From Bacteroidales bacterium (GTDB lineage Bacteria; Bacteroidota; Bacteroidia; Bacteroidales; Muribaculaceae), in NCBI GenBank assembly GCA_004552725.1, contig SFNM01000072.1:1-9902 (forward strand): a stretch of 9,902 bases of DNA. The letters run 5' to 3'. The first letter of the stretch is position 1; each line of letters begins with the position of its first letter. Below the pieces are notes generated by a model. The model saw only the letters and a program-made list of their open reading frames with translations, was not told the DNA's origin and did not search any database. The translations under genes were made by a program, and so were the position numbers. This document shows positions 1 to 7,308 of this stretch, piece after piece.

Positions 1-584
1 CTGGCATAATATGACACTTCGCGCTGAGTACGGAAATGACGGTGCAACGATGCAAAAAACGTTTGGAAAATCACATCTCTGCGATTGACCTTCACATTAA
101 TAGAATCAACATTGGTCACATAGGCTTCAATCACCTCGAAGAGCAATAATTGACCGATAGCAGGAATAATGGCACTATTGAGCAGAGTCGGCTGCTTTTG
201 GCGATGTTCAAACAATTCAATGACACTGAGTATTCGATTGAATTGAGCATCATTCAAATGTTCCAATGGGTGAAAACGAATAAACAATCGATTTGACACA
301 TCTATCACTTTATCCAAAAGCGAAAGCACAAAGTCGAAATCAGCCGAAGCCACTATGCCTTGCACATCGTTTGAATACTCCATCACCTCCGTAATTGAAA
401 ATCCGGGATAAATATACATATCACCGGCACGAAGGGTGTAAGAATTATTATCCATCTCCACTCGTATTTCCCCGGCGGTGCACAAAAAGAAGCCGTTTTG
501 GTCGGAGTGTATCGACATCCGTTCACGGGCTTCTATCTCAGAGGCTGTGACACGATATAACAACATATTACCGACATATTCCAT
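1..584 (-). CDS. AraC-family transcriptional regulator (3' end outside window)
   Basis: Reading the minus strand from the ATG at 584-582 gives 194 open codons plus two bases before the left edge, so the gene is truncated by the window. The first half looks like a cupin-type sensory domain: residues around GEIRVEMDNNSYTLRAGDMY form the usual strand-turn-strand ending in a proline-glycine turn. The stretch after it is mainly helical. The last residues (FFASLHRHFRTQREVSYYAS) match the linker and first helix that open the AraC/XylS helix-turn-helix domain (inference from family pattern). Usual length is about 280-300 residues, so roughly 90-100 residues containing both DNA-binding helices are missing. 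An ATG six codons downstream (GNM) is an alternative start. No Shine-Dalgarno sequence is seen. It is divergent from the efflux operon, separated by 195 bp, and is a plausible regulator of it. G+C is visibly lower than in the efflux genes. Confidence 0.85.
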   Translation of the reverse strand, partial: MEYVGNMLLYRVTASEIEARERMSIHSDQNGFFLCTAGEIRVEMDNNSYTLRAGDMYIYPGFSITEVMEYSNDVQGIVASADFDFVLSLLDKVIDVSNRLFIRFHPLEHLNDAQFNRILSVIELFEHRQKQPTLLNSAIIPAIGQLLLFEVIEAYVTNVDSINVKVNRRDVIFQTFFASLHRHFRTQREVSYYA

Positions 585-642
585 ATATTCAAACAATTGT
601 AGGGTGAAAAACGTTCTTTAATTAATTGCGAGGCAAATTAAG

Positions 643-650
643 CAAAAATA
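643..650 (-). promoter_or_regulatory. Candidate Bacteroidetes -7 element for the AraC-family gene
   Basis: On the minus strand this reads TATTTTTG, a full match to TAnnTTTG. It lies 58 bases before the ATG at 584, which would give a 5' leader of about 50 bases. No TTTG-like -33 element is found at the expected 19-21 base spacing, and the region is AT-rich, so a chance match is possible. A second near match (minus strand TTAATTTG, 634-641) is also present. Confidence 0.4.
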
Positions 651-749
651 ATTCAAATAAAACACTCTTTTTGGCATATTTGCACATAATAGCGACAAAT
701 AGAACAATTTTTTGATATAATCGGTTCATTTCAAATAACTACTTATTCT

Positions 750-757
750 TAACTTTG
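750..757 (+). promoter_or_regulatory. Bacteroidetes -7 element of the RND efflux operon
   Basis: TAACTTTG is a perfect TAnnTTTG match that ends 22 bases before the adaptor ATG, implying a start of transcription near 763 and a very short leader. The -33 element is weak: TTTC at 729-732 is 17 bases upstream, shorter than the usual 19-21. A weak -33 would suit a promoter that needs an activator such as the divergent AraC-type protein (inference). Confidence 0.6.
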
Positions 758-779
758 CAAACAAATTAAATTATCAAAT

Positions 780-1844
780 ATGGCTCTGAAACAATCACTA
801 TTGACTCTTACAGGATGCTTGCTCATAATGACGGCTTGTAGCAATTCTAACACCTCATCAGACAATTCCGTGGCTGTTGAACTTTTCACTGTTGAAAGCG
901 CACAAAGCGGTAGTGTGTCGGAATTTCCCGGACGCGTGAAGCCGGCCGAGGAGGTGAATTTAGCATTCAAAGCGAGCGGCAACTTGCTACGCGTGCTTCC
1001 CGAAGAGGGTGCATACGTGCGCAAGGGCCAATTAATTGCAGAAATCGACCCTCGCGACTACCAAGTGCAATATGATGCCACCTTGGCCGAATACAATAAA
1101 GTGAAGGCCGAGGCCGAACGCGTGATACGCCTTTGGGGCGACAGCGCAGTGAGCGCCGATGCCTACGACAAAGCGCGCTTCGGTATGCAACAAATCACCG
1201 CAAAACTCAACAACGCGCATAATCAGTTGCAAGATACTCGGCTTTATGCACCATTCGACTGCTACCTGCAGAAGCGTTTGTTCGAGGCACCATCAGTGGT
1301 GAGTGCCGGGATGCCGGTAGTGATGCTTATCTCGGCAAATATGCCGGAGGTCGAAATCAACTTGCCCACATCAAGTTATCGTAATCGCTCACATATCAGT
1401 GGCTTCAGTGCAAAATTCGGCAATGACTCCATCGCCACACAGCTCTCGCTCATAAGTTATGCCCCACAAGCCAATGCCAATGGGCTTTATTCCGTGCGGT
1501 TGGCCATTCCAGGCACTGTGGCCGAACGTCCCACTCCGGGAATGAGCGTGATGGTGAATGTGAACTTTACCGGCGATGCAATGGCTGACGCAGCGGTGTT
1601 TGTGCCCACCACAGCTGTGTTTGAGCGCGACGGCAAGTCGATGGTGTGGATATACTCCGATAGCACGGTTACTGCACGTCAAGTGCAAATAGAAGCGCTC
1701 CACATCGATGGCTCTGCTAAGATTACCGCCGGATTGCACGATGGCGAGCGCGTGGTTACAGCCGGTGTACATAGCCTGTCCGAAGGCCAACGTGCCCACC
1801 CAATGGCCGAAGTATCATCCACTAACGTAGGAGGCTTGCTATGA
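780..1844 (+). CDS. RND efflux periplasmic adaptor subunit (membrane fusion protein, lipoprotein)
   Basis: This 354-residue protein bridges the inner-membrane RND pump and the outer-membrane channel in the periplasm. A hydrophobic leader ends in a lipobox (MTAC), with C20 as the predicted lipidated residue. The first half of the lipoyl domain is about residues 50-90 (FPGRVKPAEEVNLAFKASG, then GAYVRKGQLIAEIDPRDY). A helical hairpin of about 60 residues follows (about 93-152), then the second lipoyl half (RLYAPFDCYL), a beta-barrel domain (about 187-265) and a membrane-proximal domain from VPTTAVF (about 275) to the C-terminus. This is the standard AcrA/MexA-type order and length. The ATG at 780 is chosen because it gives a clean signal peptide directly after the promoter. 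The stop overlaps the permease start in ATGA (1841-1844), pointing to translational coupling. Substrates cannot be deduced. Confidence 0.95.
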   Translation: MALKQSLLTLTGCLLIMTACSNSNTSSDNSVAVELFTVESAQSGSVSEFPGRVKPAEEVNLAFKASGNLLRVLPEEGAYVRKGQLIAEIDPRDYQVQYDATLAEYNKVKAEAERVIRLWGDSAVSADAYDKARFGMQQITAKLNNAHNQLQDTRLYAPFDCYLQKRLFEAPSVVSAGMPVVMLISANMPEVEINLPTSSYRNRSHISGFSAKFGNDSIATQLSLISYAPQANANGLYSVRLAIPGTVAERPTPGMSVMVNVNFTGDAMADAAVFVPTTAVFERDGKSMVWIYSDSTVTARQVQIEALHIDGSAKITAGLHDGERVVTAGVHSLSEGQRAHPMAEVSSTNVGGLL

Positions 1845-4800
1845 TAGACTTTGGAAAATGGGCTTACGATAATCGTAAGTTGGTATATTTCATAGTGGCC
1901 GTACTCTTACTTGGCGGTCTATACGGCGCTTGGAGCATGAGCAAACTCGAAGACCCGGAAATCAAGGTAAAAATGGCTATGGTGGTGGCTGTGCGCCCCG
2001 GCGCTTCCGCCCACGAAATGGAAATGGAAGTAACCGAGCCTTTGGAGAAAAACATTCGCACCATAGGCGAAGTAGATGAAGTGCAATCGTGGTCGTATGG
2101 CGATATGGCACTAATTCAAATCACACTCAAAAGCGTCACACCCGACGATGAAGTAGAACAATGTTGGGACAAACTCCGTCGCAAAGTCAACGACACTACG
2201 CTGCCGTCAAGCACCTCCGTAATGGTGCAAGACGATTTTGGCGACGTATACGGTATGTTCTACGCTCTCACCGGTGATGGCATCGAGCACAAACGTCTGA
2301 GCGACTATGCACGACTGGTTCAGCGCGAACTCACCAACATCAACGGTGTGGGACGCGTATTGCTCTACGGTGTGCGCGAAGAATGTATAAATATCGAATT
2401 GAAGACCGAGCGTATGGCCACTTTGGGCGTGTCGCCGGCCGAAATTCTTGCCACATTCAACGGCCAAAACGACGTGTGCTATACCGGATATTACGACAAC
2501 GGGCCGAGGCGTGTACGTCTGACTGTCAACGACAAGTTTCGCACCGTGGAGCAAATCCGGAATATGATTATCCAAGGCCACGAGGACGACCAATTGCGAC
2601 TTAGCGATGTGGCCACAGTGACAGCAGGATATACCGAGCCCGCACGCAACACGCTGAGTTACAACGGCCAAGAAGCCATCGGTTTTGCCGTAGCAGCGGC
2701 TTCGGGCACCGACATTGTGAAAGTCGGCGCACAAGTTACCGAGCGATTGGAACAGTTGCAACGAGAGCAATTCCCGACCGGTGTGGAGTGCCACAAGGTA
2801 TTTTACCAACCGGAACGTGTGATTTCCGCTCTCTCCACTTTCTTTATCAACCTTATAGAGTCGGTGCTCATCGTTGTGGCCATTTTGATGATAACTATGG
2901 GATTCCGTAGCGGTTTGATAATCGGATTATCGCTATGCATCATTGTTATTGGCACATTCTTATTACTCTTCGGCTTCAACGGCTCGATGCAACGAGTGTC
3001 GTTGGGCGCTTTCATCTTAGCGATGGGTATGTTGGTCGACAATGCCATTGTGATTGTTGACGGCATTTTGGTCGACCTAAAAGCCGGCAAACCGCGGTCT
3101 GAAGCACTCTTCTCCATCGGCAAACGCACGGCAATGCCGCTATTAGGCGCCACACTCATCGCTATCTTGGCATTCTTACCGGTGTTCCTATCGCCCGACA
3201 CCGCCGGCGTATATGTGCGCGACCTATTTATCGTGTTGGCCGTGTCGCTGACCTTGAGTTGGCTATTGGCACTCACCCATGTGCCACTTATGGCTAACCG
3301 CTACTTCAGCCGAGTCGTACCCGACAAGCAAGGCACCAATCCATACGGTGGCCGCTTCTATCGTTGGCTCGACTCGCTCCTATGCTATTGCTTGCGACAT
3401 CGGATTATAACTCTGTTGACCGTCGGAGTGTTGGTGGGTATCAGTATTTTCGGCTACAAATATATGCGCCAAGGCTTCTTCCCCGATATGGTCTATGACC
3501 AACTCTATATGGAGTATAAGTTGCCCGAAGGCACACACCCCGCACGCGTGGCTGCAGACCTGGAACAAATGCGAGAGTACTTGATGACCCGGCCCGAAGT
3601 GCGCAACGTCACCGCATCAGTCGGTGGCACTCCTGCTCGCTACAATTTGGTGCGTTCTATCGCCAATCCTTCGCTCAGTTATGGCGAACTAATCATCGAC
3701 TTTGAATCAGCCGAAGCGCTCGACCGCAATATCGAAGACATCCAACAAGTGCTTCAGCAAAAATACCCCGACGCATACCTCAAACTGAAGCCATATAATA
3801 TAATGTATAAGAAGTACCCCATCGAGGCATTGTTTACCGGACCTGACCCCGCGGTGCTTCATCAATTGGCCGACTCGGCTGCTCGCATTATGGAGCATTC
3901 GCCCTATACGCGATTGGTAACCACCGACTGGGAGCCGGCTCAACCTTTGCTCACCATCGATTTCAATCAATCGGATGCTCGTCGAGCCGGACTCTCGCGC
4001 AAAGATATATCCATGTCGTTGCTCACCGCTGCCGGAGGCATCCCCGTTGGCACTTTCTATCAAGGCACTCACTCCAACACTATTTTTCTGAAATGTGTGG
4101 AGGATAATGGTTCGAAAATCGACAATCTCGAAAATGTGCCATTGTTTTCGACTTTGCCAAATTTCAATACTGCATTTTCAGAAGACAATTTGATGCAACT
4201 TCGCTCGGGAGCAGTAAGCAAATCCGATATGATAGCATCGCTGTTGGGCACAACACCATTGCGACAAGTGGTGAATGGAGTGGATGTAACGTGGGAGGAC
4301 CCGGTAGTGCCCCGCTTCAATGGTCAACGAGCACAAGATGTGATGTGTTCGCCGGCACCGGGCATTGATACCGAACGTGCACGACGCGAAGTGGCACGCG
4401 AAATCGAGCAAATCGACCTTCCCGCCGGATACGCGCTCCAATGGAAAGGCGAAAAATACGCTTCCGACCAAACGATGCACTATCTCTTCCTCAACATTCC
4501 ATTGGGTGTTGTGCTGATGTTGGCGATTTTGATTATGCTTTTCAAAGACTACCGTCGACCGATTATCATCATCTGCTGTATTCCGCTTTTGGCCGTAGGC
4601 ATTGTAGGCGCAATGTTGATAAGCCAATTTGCCTTTACCTTCTGCGCTATAGTCGGAGCCTTGGGCCTGGTGGGTATGATGATTAAGAACTGCATTGTGT
4701 TGATGGACGACATCGACAGCCGTTTAGCATCCGGCATAGACCCTGCAGCCGCTCTCCGTGCCAGTGCCGCCGCCCGCTTCCGTCCGGTGATGATGGCTTC

Positions 4801-4954
4801 GCTCACTACCATACTCGGTATGATACCACTCCTCTCCGACGCCATGTTCAATTCTATGGCAGCCACCATCATGGGAGGATTATTATTCTCCACCGTGGCC
4901 GTATTAGTGTTTGTACCGGTGCTTTATGCTCTTTTCTTCAAAATCAAATTATGA
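1841..4954 (+). CDS. RND efflux transporter permease subunit (HAE1/AcrB type)
   Basis: This 1037-residue inner-membrane proton/drug antiporter has the full RND length and duplicated layout. TM1 is at about residues 14-32, followed by a large periplasmic loop up to about 333. TM2-TM6 run from about 335 to 490, and a second TM1-like segment at about 520-540 is followed by the second periplasmic loop to about 878. TM8-TM12 end the protein. The TM4 motif is GMLVDNAIVIVDG, with D400 at the position of AcrB D407 and N401 where AcrB has D408. K949 in MMIKNCIVLMDD matches AcrB K940, and R981-P982 begins the conserved TM11 segment (RPVMMASLTTILG). It lacks the CzcA/CusA-type TM4 signature, so it is not called as a heavy-metal pump. 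A segment at about 770-803 looks inserted relative to AcrB. It overlaps both neighbours by ATGA, as expected for subunits of one pump. Substrate range is unknown. Confidence 0.96.
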   Translation: MIDFGKWAYDNRKLVYFIVAVLLLGGLYGAWSMSKLEDPEIKVKMAMVVAVRPGASAHEMEMEVTEPLEKNIRTIGEVDEVQSWSYGDMALIQITLKSVTPDDEVEQCWDKLRRKVNDTTLPSSTSVMVQDDFGDVYGMFYALTGDGIEHKRLSDYARLVQRELTNINGVGRVLLYGVREECINIELKTERMATLGVSPAEILATFNGQNDVCYTGYYDNGPRRVRLTVNDKFRTVEQIRNMIIQGHEDDQLRLSDVATVTAGYTEPARNTLSYNGQEAIGFAVAAASGTDIVKVGAQVTERLEQLQREQFPTGVECHKVFYQPERVISALSTFFINLIESVLIVVAILMITMGFRSGLIIGLSLCIIVIGTFLLLFGFNGSMQRVSLGAFILAMGMLVDNAIVIVDGILVDLKAGKPRSEALFSIGKRTAMPLLGATLIAILAFLPVFLSPDTAGVYVRDLFIVLAVSLTLSWLLALTHVPLMANRYFSRVVPDKQGTNPYGGRFYRWLDSLLCYCLRHRIITLLTVGVLVGISIFGYKYMRQGFFPDMVYDQLYMEYKLPEGTHPARVAADLEQMREYLMTRPEVRNVTASVGGTPARYNLVRSIANPSLSYGELIIDFESAEALDRNIEDIQQVLQQKYPDAYLKLKPYNIMYKKYPIEALFTGPDPAVLHQLADSAARIMEHSPYTRLVTTDWEPAQPLLTIDFNQSDARRAGLSRKDISMSLLTAAGGIPVGTFYQGTHSNTIFLKCVEDNGSKIDNLENVPLFSTLPNFNTAFSEDNLMQLRSGAVSKSDMIASLLGTTPLRQVVNGVDVTWEDPVVPRFNGQRAQDVMCSPAPGIDTERARREVAREIEQIDLPAGYALQWKGEKYASDQTMHYLFLNIPLGVVLMLAILIMLFKDYRRPIIIICCIPLLAVGIVGAMLISQFAFTFCAIVGALGLVGMMIKNCIVLMDDIDSRLASGIDPAAALRASAAARFRPVMMASLTTILGMIPLLSDAMFNSMAATIMGGLLFSTVAVLVFVPVLYALFFKIKL

Positions 4955-6288
4955 ACAACTTCAAATTACTGATATTTGCGCTTTTAGCGCCTATAAGTGT
5001 AAGCGCGCAGACGCTATCCATTGCCGAATGTGTTGATATTGCTTTGCAACACAACAATCAGATAGCAGCCGCACAATCTCAACTCAAAGCCTACCAAAGT
5101 GATGTGCGCACCGCTCGTTCGTACTTTTTCCCGCAATTGTCGCTTTACGGCACGTTGCTTTATTCCGGAATAGACGACACGTACTCAATTGAGGGCGGTA
5201 TGCTTCCCGTAGTCGATACTCATGGTAATCCCACCGGCTCTTTTGCCGGCTTTCCTGGCATTAATCTCAACTACGATGTAGGCTTGATTTACGGCGGTGG
5301 CATCAAACTTGAGCAACCGATATATATGGGCGGAAAAATTCGTTCATCGTACCAAATGGCTCGCATCGGCGAAGAAATCGCGTTGCAACAACAACGGCTC
5401 ACCACCTCCGAGGTTGTGTTGAACACCTCCGATGCTTTTGCACAATTGGTGCGCGCCACCGAATTGCGCCGAGTGGCACTCGCTTACAACACTCTTTTGA
5501 CCGAACTGCATCGCAAGGTACAAGCCGCGGTAAACGCCGGTATGACCACCCGCAACGACCTTCTCAAAGTAGAAGTAAAACTCAACGATAGCCGTCTGCA
5601 ACTGCTACGCGCCGACAACGGCATCACACTCGCTCGAATGAACCTGTGCCACTACCTCGGGCGTCCGCTCATCGACTCAATTGCAGTAGATGGGGTGCTC
5701 CCCCACCCTGAGTCGCTACCACCCCGCTCGGATGTGAACGTAGATGAACGCGCTGAATACCAAATTTTGCAACAATCCACTGCTTTGGCACAATCGCGCG
5801 TGAACGCAGTCCGTAGCGAGATACTGCCTCAAGTGGGGCTTGTAGGCCAAGTAGGCTATCTCAATGGGTTAGACCTCAATGGCTCAAAAATGATGCACTC
5901 GTGGAACTACTTCGTAGGTCTACAAGTATCAATGCCATTGCTCGACTTCGGCCGTGGATGTTCAAAAGTGAAGGCGGCTCGAAATCGCTACGAACAAGCC
6001 CTCTCCGACCAACTTGATTCCACTGAACTGCTGACTCTGCAAGCCAACCAAGCCTATAATCAACTATCTGAGGCTTTCCTCGAAGTGGATATGGCGAAAG
6101 CATCTGTAAATTCGGCCGAAGAAAATTTGCGTTCATCGCGTCTGAATTACGAAGTTGGCACAGAAACGCTCTCCGACCATCTCGAAGCGCAACTCTTGTG
6201 GCAACAAGCCCTCACCACCGAGGTCGAAGCCCGTATCGCACTCTACTTAGCCCATTTGAAGTACCTCAGAGCCACCGGTCGCCTGTAA
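4951..6288 (+). CDS. TolC-family outer-membrane efflux channel
   Basis: This 445-residue protein is the outer-membrane exit duct of the tripartite pump. A signal peptide (MNNFKLLIFALLAPISVSA, cleavage predicted after A19, before QTLS) fits export without a lipobox, so unlike OprM it is not a lipoprotein. LSIAECVDIALQHNNQI is the typical opening of an outer-membrane efflux protein repeat. The second repeat begins near residues 270-280 (EYQILQQSTALAQSRVNAVRSEILPQ). Long heptad-like helices alternate with strand-forming segments such as YGTLLYSG and NYFVGLQVSMPLLDFG. The segment NYEVGTETLSDHLEAQ near the end of the second helical pair is highly typical of the family. Length is within the usual 420-500. 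The start overlaps the permease stop by ATGA, and the stop is followed 88 bases later by a strong terminator, which closes the operon. Confidence 0.95.
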   Translation: MNNFKLLIFALLAPISVSAQTLSIAECVDIALQHNNQIAAAQSQLKAYQSDVRTARSYFFPQLSLYGTLLYSGIDDTYSIEGGMLPVVDTHGNPTGSFAGFPGINLNYDVGLIYGGGIKLEQPIYMGGKIRSSYQMARIGEEIALQQQRLTTSEVVLNTSDAFAQLVRATELRRVALAYNTLLTELHRKVQAAVNAGMTTRNDLLKVEVKLNDSRLQLLRADNGITLARMNLCHYLGRPLIDSIAVDGVLPHPESLPPRSDVNVDERAEYQILQQSTALAQSRVNAVRSEILPQVGLVGQVGYLNGLDLNGSKMMHSWNYFVGLQVSMPLLDFGRGCSKVKAARNRYEQALSDQLDSTELLTLQANQAYNQLSEAFLEVDMAKASVNSAEENLRSSRLNYEVGTETLSDHLEAQLLWQQALTTEVEARIALYLAHLKYLRATGRL

Positions 6289-6376
6289 AATCATCCCAGG
6301 CCGCGCACTCTTTCCCAACGCATTTTCAATCAATACGTTGCTACTATTTGCATTGTCAAGACCTCAATATAAACCG

Positions 6377-6407
6377 CGGCAAGTGCTTGCACACTTGCCG
6401 TTTTTTT
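6377..6407 (+). terminator. Strong intrinsic terminator of the efflux operon
   Basis: A perfect 9-bp stem, CGGCAAGTG (6377-6385) with CACTTGCCG (6392-6400), closes a 6-base loop CTTGCA and is followed at once by seven T (6401-6407). No A-tract precedes the stem, so it should act on plus-strand transcripts only. It lies 88 bases after the TolC-family stop codon and immediately before the rfbD promoter. Confidence 0.92.
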
Positions 6408-6417
6408 CGTAAATTTG
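6386..6417 (+). promoter_or_regulatory. rfbD: Promoter of rfbD-prfC (-33/-7)
   Basis: The -7 element TAAATTTG at 6410-6417 matches TAnnTTTG perfectly. CTTG at 6386-6389 (three of four matches to TTTG) lies exactly 20 bases upstream, within the accepted 19-21 spacing. The -33 element therefore lies in the loop of the preceding terminator hairpin. Transcription should start near 6423-6425, giving a leader of about 18 bases. Confidence 0.7.
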
Positions 6418-6441
6418 CAGTCGCTAAGAAAAATCTTGTTT

Positions 6442-7308
6442 ATGAAAATTTTAGTAACAGGCTGCAAAGGCCAATTAGGTAATGAATTACACGAGGTGTT
6501 GGAAGCGCAACGCCCCGGCATCACTACATACGTAGACCGCGAGGAACTCGACATTACCGACCGCGATGCCGTAGAAACTTTCCTCCGCCATGGCGACTTC
6601 TCTCATGTAATCAATTGCGCAGCCTACACCGCTGTTGACCGCGCTGAAGACGAAAAATTAGCGTGTTCGGCAGTGAATATCGATGGCATTTCCAACATTG
6701 CTCGTGTAGCAGATGATTTGGGTATTCGCATCATACATATCTCCACCGACTATGTTTTCGACGGGCATGCTTATCGCCCTTATACAGAGAGCGATAAGGT
6801 AAACCCAATGTCGCAATATGGCACGACAAAACGCAAAGGTGAAACCGCGCTTTTAGGCCTTTCACCCGAGAGCATCATCATCCGCACCGGATGGCTTTAC
6901 TCCCCATTCGGGCATAATTTTGTCAAAACCATCCTCAAACACGCGGCAAGTGAGCACTCTTTGCGCGTTGTAAGCGACCAAGTGGGCACACCTACCTATG
7001 CTGCCGACTTGGCTCAAGCCATTGCCACTGTGGTATTTGCTCCGCAATGGGTGCCCGGCATCTTCAACTTCTCCAACGAAGGCGTTTGCTCGTGGTATGA
7101 CTTCGCTGTGGCCATCGTGCGCCATAGCAACATTGATTGCCAAGTAACTCCGATAGCCACCGTGGACTATCCCACCGCAGCCGAACGCCCACACTACAGC
7201 GTACTGGACAAAACTCGCTTTAAAGCCACATTCTCCGCCACTATTGCCCATTGGGAAGACGGACTGGTACGCTGTCTTAATCGTATTAACCTCAACAGCA
7301 TCAATTAA
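6442..7308 (+). CDS. rfbD: dTDP-4-dehydrorhamnose reductase
   Basis: This 288-residue enzyme catalyses the last step of dTDP-L-rhamnose synthesis: NAD(P)H-dependent reduction of dTDP-4-dehydro-L-rhamnose in the cytosol. It supplies rhamnose for surface polysaccharides. The Rossmann motif GCKGQLG (G7, G10, G13) opens the protein. NCAAYTAVDRAE at 58-69 and the catalytic set STDYVFDG (T102, D103) with Y126xxxK130 (YGTTK) are all present. RTGWLYSPFGHNFV and RPHYSVLDKTRF are characteristic of the RmlD family. The ATG at 6442 is chosen because MKILVTG is the family N-terminus; an in-frame TTG at 6415 would lie inside the -7 box. No rmlA, rmlB or rmlC is next to it, so the rest of the pathway must be elsewhere. 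Its stop overlaps the prfC start by one base (TAATG). Confidence 0.95.
   Translation: MKILVTGCKGQLGNELHEVLEAQRPGITTYVDREELDITDRDAVETFLRHGDFSHVINCAAYTAVDRAEDEKLACSAVNIDGISNIARVADDLGIRIIHISTDYVFDGHAYRPYTESDKVNPMSQYGTTKRKGETALLGLSPESIIIRTGWLYSPFGHNFVKTILKHAASEHSLRVVSDQVGTPTYAADLAQAIATVVFAPQWVPGIFNFSNEGVCSWYDFAVAIVRHSNIDCQVTPIATVDYPTAAERPHYSVLDKTRFKATFSATIAHWEDGLVRCLNRINLNSIN

Noticed and set aside
716..721. TATAAT, the classical sigma-70 -10 hexamer
   Set aside because: The housekeeping sigma factor of Bacteroidota uses TAnnTTTG, and a perfect match lies closer to the gene at 750-757. TATAAT is expected by chance in this AT-rich spacer.
2207..2809. A 200-codon open frame on the minus strand
   Set aside because: It lies wholly inside the RND permease gene, has low-complexity His/Val-rich content and no family resemblance. 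It is a shadow of the real frame.
6316..6340. Inverted repeat CAACG / CGTTG between the TolC-family gene and the terminator
   Set aside because: The stem has only five base pairs with a 15-base loop and no T-tract. This is expected by chance.
6415..6441. An N-terminal extension of rfbD from a TTG codon
   Set aside because: The TTG is part of the -7 promoter element, upstream of the predicted transcription start. MKILVTG at 6442 is the family N-terminus.
6198..6482. A 94-codon plus-strand frame crossing the TolC-family stop, the terminator and the rfbD start
   Set aside because: It runs through a strong terminator and a promoter, resembles no protein and overlaps two well-supported genes out of frame.
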